Source of the DNA: an uncultured Rikenellaceae bacterium
GTDB lineage: Bacteria > Bacteroidota > Bacteroidia > Bacteroidales > UBA932
Reading direction: 5' to 3'
Length of the DNA stretch: 12,376 nucleotides
Assembly: GCA_937906485.1 (NCBI GenBank)
Contig: CALCYB010000052.1
Span: 1 to 12,376, forward strand
Position 1 is the stretch's first letter, and every line of letters begins with the position of its first letter. Shown here piece by piece: positions 1 to 7,389 of this stretch. The position numbers were made by a program, and so were the translations under genes. Below the pieces are notes generated by a model that did not search any database, had not been told where the DNA came from, and was given only the letters and a program-made list of their open reading frames with translations.

Positions 1-1
1 A

Positions 2-2929
2 CTGGACCAACGGGGATCCGTTTCCCAGGCGAGTATGTTGGCCATGGCCGATCTGACCCAAACCGCCAATCAAGATTGGTTGGGCAGTATCGAACTCAAG
101 CAACTGGACTACACCAACCAGAACGGAAAACATCCCATCGGAGATATCGTCCTGATCTCCACGCTTCAGGAGCAAGGCTTCCACGGAGAACTCATCTCCC
201 CGATGCTCAATGCCTCTCTGGTAGCGGATGATTCCCCGATGAAAGCCCTTGCTGCAATCCGTCGGATTTTGCTGGAGGACCAGTTCCAAACGGGCCAGAA
301 ACAACCCGCCCCCGAATCGACACCGAACCTCAACTTCCAGGTCAAGACGGCAGATACCCGCTCCTTGTGCCAGATTTTCTTACCGGAACTCTATATCGCC
401 CAAAACACCAGCCTGAACCTGAGTCTTTCCGATACCGGAGCATTCTCCACCCAACTCCAGTCCGATGCCATCGCCATCGGTGACAAGCAGATCCGGAACC
501 TGAAGGGCTCCTTGACCAATCCGGATTCCCTGCTGGTGGCCGACATCCGTGTGGATGCGCTGAAAATGGGAGGCATCGATCTGCAGTACGCCCAAGTTGG
601 GGTCAATTCCGACAAAGGTCTCATCCACAGCGAGATCGGTTTTGCCAATGCTACAGCCTTGCGCAACGAGCTCTTCCTGTCCGCTGATTTGTTCTTTGAC
701 CGGTCAACCCCTACGGAACCGCACAAAACCTGGATATATGTCAACGATTCCTATTTCTTCCTGCAAGACGATCTGTGGGACATCCGTCCGTTTACCGTCT
801 GCATCGGCGATGGCGAATACCTGCTGGACAACTTGTTCATGACCTCCGACGAGCAAGCGATCATCGCCAACGGCAAACTCGGACACCAGGAAAACCATCA
901 GATGGCATTGGAAATCCAGAACCTGGATCTGTCCGCCGTCAACACATTCTTCATGGATTCGCCTCAGATCAAAGGCATTCTCAATGGAAAAGCCAACCTT
1001 TCCTCCTTGCTCAGTACCCCGAACCTGTTCATCGACCTGGTGGCAGACGGAGCCGCCATTGGGGAGGACGTCATCGGTACTTTGAACATCAAAAGCAAGT
1101 GGGACCAGACCCACAACCGGCTCAACCTGCTGCTGGATCAGGAAATAGACGGTCTCCATCCGCTCAACATATACGGTCACTACCAGCCCTCCAACCAGTT
1201 CCTGAACTTGAATACCGACCTGCAAGGATTGTCGTTGAAGTACTTGAATCCGTTCCTCAAAGACGTACTGCTCACCAGCTCCGGCTCCCTGAGCGGCAAC
1301 CTGAAGATTGCCGGCAGAACGGACCGTTTGAGCCTGACCGGAGAAAACTGCCGTTTCAACCAGTTTGTCTTCACTCCCGTCTACACCGGGGTTCCTTACA
1401 TCCTGGAAGGGGATTTCAGTGTTGCCGAAGGAGAGATTACCTTTGACCGGATCTACATCACCGACAGCAAAGACAGCCGGGCCCGTCTTGAAGGCAGCAT
1501 CACACACCGCTATTTCAATGACATCTACCTGGACACCAAACTTTCGTTCCAGAATTTCCAATGCCTGAACACGACGGCAAAGGACAACGATACCTTCTAC
1601 GGAACCGCCAACGCCAGCGGCAATGTCGCCTTGCGCGGCACCTTCAACGATCTGCAAGTGGAATTCACAGCGGCGACGGCAGACCAGACCAGCATCCACG
1701 TTCCGCTCTCGTCCTCCCTGTCCGCCACCCAGACCGAACTGCTGACCTTCAATTCGTCGAGTGTCATTTTGGAAAAAGCACTGGAAGAACAGCTGGAGAT
1801 CCATGCGGCCAAAATTGCCCCCAAATCCAACATTCAGATCTCCGGACGGGCGACCGTCAACTCGGATGCCGAGATTCTGATTGAAATCAATGAGGAAACG
1901 GGTGACATCATCCGCAGCAAAGGATCCGGCAACATCGACATTGACATCAATCCAGCCCGAGACATTCTCAACCTCCGGGGTGATTACCGGATCCAGGAGG
2001 GAAGTTACCGGTTTGTCCTGCTCGGAATGGTGGCCAAGGACTTTGTGATTGAAGACGGGGGGACCGTAACCTTTGGCGGTGGCATTGCCGATACCCGGGT
2101 CAATCTGAAGGCCAATTACAACACCAAGGCTTCCATCTCCACCCTGATCTCGGATACGACATCGGTTGGTACCCGCCGGGACGTGGTCTGCGGCATTGCC
2201 ATGACCGGATCCCTGCTCAACCCGGAAATCTCCTTCAACATTGAAGTTCCCGACCTGGACCCCATCACCAAAGGGCGTGTGGAAAGTGCCTTGAGTACCG
2301 AAGACAAAGTCCTGCGACAAACCATCTCCCTGCTGCTTTCCGGCTCCTTCCTACCCGATGAGCAATCCGGTATTGTCAACACCTCCACCCTGCTCTACTC
2401 CTACACCAGTGAAATGGTCTCCAACCAGCTCAACAACATCTTCCGCCAGCTCAATATCCCGGTCGACTTGGGATTGAACTACCAGCAGGACATGAAGGGA
2501 GAAGATATCTTTGATGTTTCCCTATCCACCCAATTCTTCAACAACCGGGTGATTCTCAATGGAAACGTCGGCAACAACACCAACCATACCGAAACCAGTT
2601 CCAACTGGATGGGCAACCTGGATACCGAAATCAAACTCAGCAAGGACGGACGGATTCGTCTGACCCTGTTTACCCACTCGGCCGATGACTATTCCAACTA
2701 CCTGGACAATACCCAGCGCACCGGCTTCGGTTTCAGTTTCCAAGACGAATTCAACAGCCTGAAAGAATTGTGGCGCAACCTCGTCTGGAAGAAGAAGCGG
2801 GAAGAAGAATACGAACTCCAACAATTGCTGAAAGCAGAACAGGAACTCATCCGCGAACAGGAAGAGATCAAAAAACGCCAGCAGATCAATACGCCGAAGG
2901 AGTCACCCTACCAGTTTCTGGGCTTCTAA
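2..2929 (+). CDS. tamB: TamB-type translocation/assembly module protein (DUF490 C-terminal domain), 5' partial
   Basis: The frame is open from base 2 with no stop before the first ATG at 35, so the gene enters from the left edge; 975 residues are visible. TamB is an inner-membrane-anchored, beta-helical protein that spans the periplasm and serves outer-membrane protein or lipid traffic, with TamA or a related Omp85 protein. The visible part is a long run of beta-strand-rich repeats rich in D, N, L and I, ending in a typical DUF490 domain (about residues 600-930) with motifs such as GIADTRVNLKANY, GSLLNPEISFNIEVPD and LSTQFFNNRVILNGNVGN. After it comes a charged tail of about 55 residues (codons near 2760-2926), rich in K, E and Q and probably a coiled coil. 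The N-terminal membrane anchor is off the window; Bacteroidota homologues are usually near 1,500 residues. The family call rests on motif recognition, not a search. Confidence 0.93.
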   Translation: MDQRGSVSQASMLAMADLTQTANQDWLGSIELKQLDYTNQNGKHPIGDIVLISTLQEQGFHGELISPMLNASLVADDSPMKALAAIRRILLEDQFQTGQKQPAPESTPNLNFQVKTADTRSLCQIFLPELYIAQNTSLNLSLSDTGAFSTQLQSDAIAIGDKQIRNLKGSLTNPDSLLVADIRVDALKMGGIDLQYAQVGVNSDKGLIHSEIGFANATALRNELFLSADLFFDRSTPTEPHKTWIYVNDSYFFLQDDLWDIRPFTVCIGDGEYLLDNLFMTSDEQAIIANGKLGHQENHQMALEIQNLDLSAVNTFFMDSPQIKGILNGKANLSSLLSTPNLFIDLVADGAAIGEDVIGTLNIKSKWDQTHNRLNLLLDQEIDGLHPLNIYGHYQPSNQFLNLNTDLQGLSLKYLNPFLKDVLLTSSGSLSGNLKIAGRTDRLSLTGENCRFNQFVFTPVYTGVPYILEGDFSVAEGEITFDRIYITDSKDSRARLEGSITHRYFNDIYLDTKLSFQNFQCLNTTAKDNDTFYGTANASGNVALRGTFNDLQVEFTAATADQTSIHVPLSSSLSATQTELLTFNSSSVILEKALEEQLEIHAAKIAPKSNIQISGRATVNSDAEILIEINEETGDIIRSKGSGNIDIDINPARDILNLRGDYRIQEGSYRFVLLGMVAKDFVIEDGGTVTFGGGIADTRVNLKANYNTKASISTLISDTTSVGTRRDVVCGIAMTGSLLNPEISFNIEVPDLDPITKGRVESALSTEDKVLRQTISLLLSGSFLPDEQSGIVNTSTLLYSYTSEMVSNQLNNIFRQLNIPVDLGLNYQQDMKGEDIFDVSLSTQFFNNRVILNGNVGNNTNHTETSSNWMGNLDTEIKLSKDGRIRLTLFTHSADDYSNYLDNTQRTGFGFSFQDEFNSLKELWRNLVWKKKREEEYELQQLLKAEQELIREQEEIKKRQQINTPKESPYQFLGF

Positions 2930-2946
2930 AGGCTCCTAAAGGCTCC
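2921..2946. repeat. 10-bp tandem repeat (2.6 copies) across two convergent stop codons
   Basis: The unit ggctYctaaa occurs at 2921-2930 (Y = t) and 2931-2940 (Y = c), followed by a partial copy ggctcc at 2941-2946. The first copy supplies the TAA that ends tamB (2927-2929). The second copy, read on the other strand, supplies the TAG that ends the nucleotide-sugar dehydrogenase (2936-2938). I see no hairpin terminator here. Confidence 0.8.
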
Positions 2947-4246
2947 AGTACGACCATCCCAACGCTTCGCGCTGGTGCCGGAAAATACCTTTGACATCCA
3001 CCAACAGGGCCCGTTCACCGCCCCAGGCGCGCAACTGCTCCACGGACAAGTCCCGATAGGCCCTGTGTGCGACCGCCAGTACAATGACATCATAATGGCT
3101 GTCCGGCTCCTGCTGCATCGTAAACCCATATTCTTGTTTTACCTGCCGGGGATCGGCCATCGGATCCACCAGATCCACCTGGAGTCCATAATCCATGAAT
3201 TCCCGGATGATGTCCGCCACTTTGGTATTGCGGATGTCCGACACATCCTCCTTGAAGGTAAACCCAAGCACCAGAGCACGGGCCCCCAGGGGCGATTTTC
3301 CCATGGCCACCAGCTGTTTGACGGCTTTCTTGCCGATGTAGCCACCCATGGAGTCGTTCACAAAACGGCCAGAGCTGATGATCTGCGTATGGTATTTCAG
3401 CTGACGGGCTTTGTGATCCAGGTAGTACGGATCCACCCCGATACAATGTCCGCCTACCAGACCGGGATAAAACGGCAGGAAATTCCATTTGGTCCCCGCA
3501 GCCTCCAGGACTTCGTAAGTGTTGATGCCCATTCTTCCAAAGATGATGGACAACTCGTTCATCAGGGCAATGTTGACATCGCGTTGGGTATTTTCAATGA
3601 TTTTGGCAGCCTCAGCCACCTCAATGGAGGTCGCCCGGAACACCCCTGCCTCAATGATGGTTTCATAGACAGCAGCGATCTCTTCCAGGGCAGTCGGATC
3701 CCAACCGGAGACGATTTTGACGGTGTTGGACAAGGTATGCTTACGGTCACCGGGATTGATGCGTTCGGGAGAATAGCCCACTTGAAAATCCACCCCGGCC
3801 GTCAGTCCGGACAAGTTCTCCAGTACCGGAACACAATCCTCTCGGGTACAACCCGGATAAACCGTAGATTCGTACACCACATAGTCCCCCGGTTTCAATA
3901 CCTTGGCGACTGTGGCCGTGGCTGAGAGCAGCGGTGCCAGATCGGGTTGGTTGTGCCGGTCAATCGGAGTCGGTACCGCCACGACATAGAACGAAGCTTG
4001 TGCCAGCACCGCCGGATCGGTCGTGAAACGGATGGAACGTTGCTCAAAAGAGGCGGCTGTCAATTCGCCGTTCGGGTCCTTGCCAGCGGCCAAAGCCTGT
4101 ACTTTTTCCTCGTTGTAATCGTACCCGATCACTGGAAAATGCGCCGCAAATGCCAGGGCTGCCGGCAAACCGACGTACCCCAATCCGACCACGGCCAAGG
4201 AAGAGCGGCCGGCTTTCAATGCTTCACTGATACTGCTGTTGTTCAT
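2936..4246 (-). CDS. Nucleotide-sugar 6-dehydrogenase (UDP-GlcNAc/UDP-GalNAc dehydrogenase, TviB/WbpA-like)
   Basis: This 436-residue enzyme belongs to the UDP-glucose/GDP-mannose dehydrogenase family, which oxidises C6 of a UDP-sugar to the uronic acid with two NAD+. Visible signatures are the NAD-binding GLGYVGLP (residues 21-28), VPTPID (91-96), ESTVYPGC (126-133), the lysine/asparagine active-site stretch AAKIIENTQRDVN (213-225), the catalytic cysteine in GGHCIGVDPYY (Cys268), and the C-terminal LGFTFKEDVSDIRNTK (327-342). The last motif and the length fit the TviB/WbpA branch acting on UDP-N-acetylhexosamines better than UDP-glucose dehydrogenase; this is inference. The product would feed surface polysaccharide synthesis, yet no glycosyltransferase or epimerase lies nearby. 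It is last in the four-gene minus-strand cluster; its ATG overlaps the mtaB stop in ATGA (4243-4246), so translation is probably coupled. It converges on tamB with six bases between stops. Confidence 0.94.
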   Translation of the reverse strand: MNNSSISEALKAGRSSLAVVGLGYVGLPAALAFAAHFPVIGYDYNEEKVQALAAGKDPNGELTAASFEQRSIRFTTDPAVLAQASFYVVAVPTPIDRHNQPDLAPLLSATATVAKVLKPGDYVVYESTVYPGCTREDCVPVLENLSGLTAGVDFQVGYSPERINPGDRKHTLSNTVKIVSGWDPTALEEIAAVYETIIEAGVFRATSIEVAEAAKIIENTQRDVNIALMNELSIIFGRMGINTYEVLEAAGTKWNFLPFYPGLVGGHCIGVDPYYLDHKARQLKYHTQIISSGRFVNDSMGGYIGKKAVKQLVAMGKSPLGARALVLGFTFKEDVSDIRNTKVADIIREFMDYGLQVDLVDPMADPRQVKQEYGFTMQQEPDSHYDVIVLAVAHRAYRDLSVEQLRAWGGERALLVDVKGIFRHQREALGWSYWSL

Positions 4247-5511
4247 AACGTGACTTTTATCAATTTACCGATCATTTCCCGATCATAAGGGCGTTCCACC
4301 CGTATGTAATTGGAGGTATAACCAAACATTTTTCCTCCTCGCAGGGTACTTTCAAAGAGTACGGTTTCTTCCCGTCCCCGGTTCTGCTCACAAAATTCCT
4401 GGTGCAGGCGCTCACACAATGCGCTCAAGCGTGCCACCCGCTCTTCCTTGACCGGTTCCGGCACCTGGTCCGGCATACTGGCTGCATCCGTTCCCGGTCT
4501 TCTGGAATAAGGGAAGACGTGAATAAAGGCAGGACGGAGTTCTTCCAACAGGGAACAGGTCTCTTCAAAGAGTTCCTGGGTCTCACCCGGAAATCCGACG
4601 ATGACATCAATTCCGATAAAAACATGATCCACATACTTGCGCACCAGGGCGATCTTCTCGCGGAAACGGGTCGTGTTGTAGCGTCTTCGCATAGCCGCCA
4701 GGATGCGGTCCGATCCGGATTGGAGCGGAATATGGAAATGCGGTGCAAATTTGGATCCACCGGCAATCCAGGCCAGGATTTCTTCGGTCAACAAATTGGG
4801 TTCGATGGATGAAATCCGGTAACGTTCAATGCCGTCCACGGCATTCAAGGCTTTGAGCAGTTCCAGAAACGACTCGCCGGTCGTGCGTCCGAAATCTCCG
4901 GTATTGACTCCGGTCAGCACCACCTCGCGGATGCCGGCGGCGGCAATGCGCTCGGCCTCCTGCACCAATGTCGCGATCGGCAGGTTCCGGCTTTCTCCAC
5001 GAGCCATAGGAATGGTACAATAGGAGCAACGGTAATTGCAGCCGTCCTGCACCTTCAAAAAGGAACGCGTCCGCTCTCCGGAAGAATAGGCCGGGAAAAT
5101 TGTTGCCACCTGGTTGATGGCACAGGCATGGATCCGTCCTGCACCGCCAGATTTGGCCGGCAACTCCGAAAGACGGGCAAAAAGGTTGCCTTTCTGATCC
5201 GCTCCCACCACCAGGTCCACCCCCGGTATAGCAGCAATTTCATCGGCCTTGAGTTGGGCATAGCAACCGGTTACCGCAATTCGGGCATCCGGGTTGCGTT
5301 TGATCAGACGACGGATGATGTTGCGGCATTTCTTGTCGCTGTGTTCGGTCACCGAACAGGTATTGATGACGTAGACATCTGCAACCTGGGTGGAAGGGAC
5401 CACTTCGTACCCGGCCTCCTGAAACTGACGGGCCAGGGTCGAACTTTCCGCATAGTTGAGCTTGCAGCCCAGGGTTGCAAAAGCAACGCGTTGTTTTCCG
5501 ACAGGATTCAT
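4243..5511 (-). CDS. mtaB: tRNA t6A37 C2-methylthiotransferase MtaB (radical SAM)
   Basis: At 422 residues this has the full three-domain layout of the MiaB/RimO/MtaB family. The N-terminal methylthiotransferase domain carries three cluster cysteines: Cys16 in TLGCKLNY, Cys52 in NTCSVTEHSDKK and Cys83 in TGCYAQL. The radical SAM core has CNYRCSYCTIP with Cys158, Cys162 and Cys165. A TRAM-like RNA-binding tail spans about 380-422. The form TLGCKLNYAES and the motif VTEHSDKKCR favour MtaB over MiaB and RimO. The known reaction converts N6-threonylcarbamoyladenosine at position 37 of tRNAs that read ANN codons to its 2-methylthio form, using two [4Fe-4S] clusters, SAM and a sulfur donor. It starts 7 bases after the folB stop and ends inside the dehydrogenase start codon, so it sits in the middle of a polycistronic unit. 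All key residues are present. Confidence 0.95.
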   Translation of the reverse strand: MNPVGKQRVAFATLGCKLNYAESSTLARQFQEAGYEVVPSTQVADVYVINTCSVTEHSDKKCRNIIRRLIKRNPDARIAVTGCYAQLKADEIAAIPGVDLVVGADQKGNLFARLSELPAKSGGAGRIHACAINQVATIFPAYSSGERTRSFLKVQDGCNYRCSYCTIPMARGESRNLPIATLVQEAERIAAAGIREVVLTGVNTGDFGRTTGESFLELLKALNAVDGIERYRISSIEPNLLTEEILAWIAGGSKFAPHFHIPLQSGSDRILAAMRRRYNTTRFREKIALVRKYVDHVFIGIDVIVGFPGETQELFEETCSLLEELRPAFIHVFPYSRRPGTDAASMPDQVPEPVKEERVARLSALCERLHQEFCEQNRGREETVLFESTLRGGKMFGYTSNYIRVERPYDREMIGKLIKVTL

Positions 5512-5518
5512 AGACGTA

Positions 5519-5875
5519 TCAGGGCAAGGTTAGGGTGACTTGTGAGGCGCCGACCTCTCCTCCCAGTGGAGGATTGATCTTCGAGATGGCAACCGTCAGT
5601 TGATGCAGTTGGGGAAAACGCTGGCGAATGGCTTCCAGAATCCGCAGGGCCACACATTCCAGCAGGTTGGAAGGCTGGGCCATCTGCTCACGGATCAAGT
5701 CATAAAGTACCTGGTAATTGACTGCGTCCTCCAACTGGTCGGAACAGGCCGCAGCTTTCATATCGTATTCGGCGGAAAACTGAACCACGAATCGGTTGCC
5801 GATGATGCGCTCTTCTTCAAAACAACCGTGGTGAGCCCAGAATACCAAATCGTTCAATGCTAACTTTCCAATCAT
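5519..5875 (-). CDS. folB: Dihydroneopterin aldolase
   Basis: The 118-residue length is normal for FolB, a folate-pathway enzyme that splits 7,8-dihydroneopterin into 6-hydroxymethyl-dihydropterin and glycolaldehyde; family members assemble as octamers of a tunnelling fold. The N-terminal LALNDLVFWAHHGCFEEER matches the family pattern for the first strand and active-site loop, with the conserved glutamate at 21/22. Also visible are Tyr54 in the VNYQVLYDLI helix, Glu73 in LLECVALRIL, and the catalytic lysine in ISKINPP (Lys99). These correspond to the Glu22, Tyr54, Glu74 and Lys100 set known for FolB. It starts 6 bases after the methyltransferase stop and ends 7 bases before mtaB. I see no Shine-Dalgarno sequence, so it probably depends on re-initiation from the gene before it. 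Confidence 0.95.
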   Translation of the reverse strand: MIGKLALNDLVFWAHHGCFEEERIIGNRFVVQFSAEYDMKAAACSDQLEDAVNYQVLYDLIREQMAQPSNLLECVALRILEAIRQRFPQLHQLTVAISKINPPLGGEVGASQVTLTLP

Positions 5876-5881
5876 AATTCG

Positions 5882-6586
5882 CTACGCTAAAAATAAAAAG
5901 ACACAAGGTCGTTTTCCCAGCACCGGCCGGGCCTTTTTCCAACCGGCAACGGTATTGGTCTTCAAATAGGCCGTCGGCAAGGTCAAATCCGCGGCCAGAC
6001 ACAAGCGGGTCCGAGGATGCAGTCCTGCCAGCAGATCATCCAACAGCGCCTCATTGCGGTAGGGCGTTTCAATAAACAGCTGAGTCTGGTGCAGCCGGAT
6101 GGATTCACGCTCCAGTTCGGCAAGTGCTTTTCTGCGTTCTTCTTTCTTGGCCGGCAGGTAACCGTGAAAAGCAAAGCGCTGGCCATTCAGGCCGGAGCCC
6201 ATCAAGGCCAACATCAGGGAGGAAGGTCCCACCATCGGGATGACCTCGATACCCTGCTGCTGCGCCAGCCAGACCAGATCGGCACCCGGATCGGCAACGG
6301 CCGGCAATCCCGCTTCAGAAATCAAGCCCACATCCTCACCGGACAACAAGGGGGCAAGCAGGCCTTCGACCTCCAGAGCCGGCGTGTGTTCGTTCAACTC
6401 GTAGAAAGTCAACTGCTCGATCTGACCTTTGAGTCCGGCGCGGGACAGATAACGGCGTACGGTCCGGATTTCCTCGGCAACAAAATGGCGGATATGATGG
6501 ATTCTTTCCAGAACGGAGGCCGGAATCACTTCCCGGGGATCGTTATCCCCCAAAGGAGAAGGAATCAAATATAATTTCCCTTTCAT
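5882..6586 (-). CDS. RsmI-like SAM-dependent methyltransferase (tetrapyrrole methylase family)
   Basis: At 234 residues this is shorter than canonical RsmI (about 280), which 2'-O-methylates C1402 of 16S rRNA. Its order of motifs is RsmI-like: LYLIPSPLG at the N terminus (6-13), a DVGLISEAGLPAVADPG loop (85-101), the SAM-site VIPMVGPSS (115-123), GYLPAKKEERR (142-152) and an IETPYRN block (172-178). It departs from classical RsmI at two signature sites: the usual AEDTR is AEEIR (37-41), and SDAGTP is SEAGLP (90-95). Bacteroidota often encode a second, short RsmI relative of this kind, so this may be the paralogue with an untested target rather than the true C1402 enzyme. It is the first gene of the four-gene minus-strand cluster, with a -7 box immediately upstream. 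Confidence 0.85.
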   Translation of the reverse strand: MKGKLYLIPSPLGDNDPREVIPASVLERIHHIRHFVAEEIRTVRRYLSRAGLKGQIEQLTFYELNEHTPALEVEGLLAPLLSGEDVGLISEAGLPAVADPGADLVWLAQQQGIEVIPMVGPSSLMLALMGSGLNGQRFAFHGYLPAKKEERRKALAELERESIRLHQTQLFIETPYRNEALLDDLLAGLHPRTRLCLAADLTLPTAYLKTNTVAGWKKARPVLGKRPCVFLFLA

Positions 6587-6590
6587 ATCG

Positions 6591-6598
6591 CAAAGTTA
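6591..6598 (-). promoter_or_regulatory. Bacteroidota -7 promoter box for the methyltransferase-folB-mtaB-dehydrogenase cluster
   Basis: Read on the minus strand, 6598-6591 is TAACTTTG, an exact match to the TAnnTTTG consensus. Only four bases (CGAT) separate it from the ATG at 6586-6584. Since transcription normally begins several bases after this box, the mRNA would start at or very near the start codon. I could not find a clear -33 TTG at the usual spacing. Confidence 0.6.
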
Positions 6599-6609
6599 AA
6601 CAAAATTTC

Positions 6610-6617
6610 TACCTTTG
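6610..6617 (+). promoter_or_regulatory. Bacteroidota -7 promoter box for the MBL-fold hydrolase gene
   Basis: TACCTTTG at 6610-6617 matches TAnnTTTG exactly and lies four bases (ACGA) before the ATG at 6622. It mirrors the opposing box at 6591-6598. As there, a leaderless or nearly leaderless transcript is expected, and no clear -33 TTG is seen. Confidence 0.6.
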
Positions 6618-6621
6618 ACGA

Positions 6622-7389
6622 ATGCAAAACAAGCTCATCTTTCTGGGTACCGGTACCTCGCAAGGAATACCGATGATCGGATGCCAATGTCCGGTCTGTC
6701 AATCTGCAGACCCACACGATAAACGGCTACGCTGCTCGGCCTACATCGAATATCAAGGACTCAAGCTGGTCATTGATGCCGGTCCGGATTTCCGGCAACA
6801 GATGCTCCGTGAAAACATCACATCACTGGATGCCGTCCTGCTCACCCACCAGCACAAGGACCACACCGGGGGGCTGGACGATGTAAGAGCATTCAATTAC
6901 CTGTATGACAAAGATTTCCCCATCTATGCAGAGCAACGCGTCCAGGATTCGCTGAAACAGGAATACGCCTACGCTTTTTCCGAGTTCCGCTACCCCGGCA
7001 TCCCCCGGTTCGAACTGCATACGATTGATGAGCAGCCGTTCCATATCTCAAATGCCACCATCATCCCGATCCGCGCATGGCACCACCGGCTCCCGGTACT
7101 GGGTTTCAGGATGGGAAAACTCGCCTACCTGACCGATGCCAACCGGATCGATACCGGTGAAATAGAAAAAATGAAAGGAGTGGAGGTACTCGTGATCAAT
7201 ACAATCCGTCATACACCCCACCTCTCTCATTTTTCACTTCCTCAAGCCTTGGAAGTCATCCGTCAGGTCGGAGCTGCCCGCAACTACCTCACCCACCTGT
7301 CCCATCAGATTGATCCGCACCAGCAATTGCAGTCACTGCTTCCGGACCACGTCAGCCCCGCTTACGACGGGCTGACCGTCTTCTTTTAG
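6622..7389 (+). CDS. MBL-fold metallo-hydrolase, PhnP-like phosphodiesterase family
   Basis: This 255-residue protein has the metallo-beta-lactamase fold. The N-terminal FLGTGTSQGIP (7-17) is followed by a cysteine cluster GCQCPVC (Cys21, Cys23, Cys26, then Cys38) like the structural zinc site of PhnP. The metal-binding HQHKDH is His76-x-His78-x-Asp80-His81. Later ligand candidates are the HH pair at 154-155, Asp172 in YLTDANRI and His225 in THLSH, with a C-terminal PAYDGL. PhnP of E. coli cleaves cyclic phosphate diesters in phosphonate breakdown, but no phosphonate gene is present here. The real substrate is therefore open; a general cyclic-phosphodiesterase role is inference. It is transcribed alone, divergent from the methyltransferase cluster, and its TAG overlaps the TAA of the convergent DUF5723-like gene in four shared bases. 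Confidence 0.9.
   Translation: MQNKLIFLGTGTSQGIPMIGCQCPVCQSADPHDKRLRCSAYIEYQGLKLVIDAGPDFRQQMLRENITSLDAVLLTHQHKDHTGGLDDVRAFNYLYDKDFPIYAEQRVQDSLKQEYAYAFSEFRYPGIPRFELHTIDEQPFHISNATIIPIRAWHHRLPVLGFRMGKLAYLTDANRIDTGEIEKMKGVEVLVINTIRHTPHLSHFSLPQALEVIRQVGAARNYLTHLSHQIDPHQQLQSLLPDHVSPAYDGLTVFF
7351..7387 (+). terminator. Probable intrinsic terminator inside the 3' end of the MBL gene
   Basis: GTCAGCCC at 7351-7358 and GGGCTGAC at 7369-7376 form a perfect 8-bp inverted repeat around a 10-base loop. A T-rich run cgtcttctttt (7377-7387) follows and leads straight into the TAG. The T run is on the plus side only, so it would stop plus-strand transcription. The same bases encode the conserved SPAYDGLT end of the protein, so the hairpin may be partly accidental. 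Confidence 0.5.

Noticed and set aside
704..2320. Long minus-strand open frame (538 codons) opposite tamB
   Set aside because: It is fully antisense to a clear tamB frame, rich in G, V, D and Q as expected of a complement shadow, has no recognisable motif and no promoter.
2930..2935. A terminator between tamB and the dehydrogenase
   Set aside because: Only six bases separate the stop codons, and I found a direct repeat but no inverted repeat with a T run around them.
2986..2993. TACCTTTG on the plus strand, matching TAnnTTTG
   Set aside because: It lies within the 3' end of the dehydrogenase gene with no supported gene downstream on that strand; best taken as chance.
2975..3925. Plus-strand open frame (316 codons) opposite the dehydrogenase
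   Set aside because: It is the complement of conserved catalytic motifs of the dehydrogenase and is rich in H, Q, I and G without any domain pattern.
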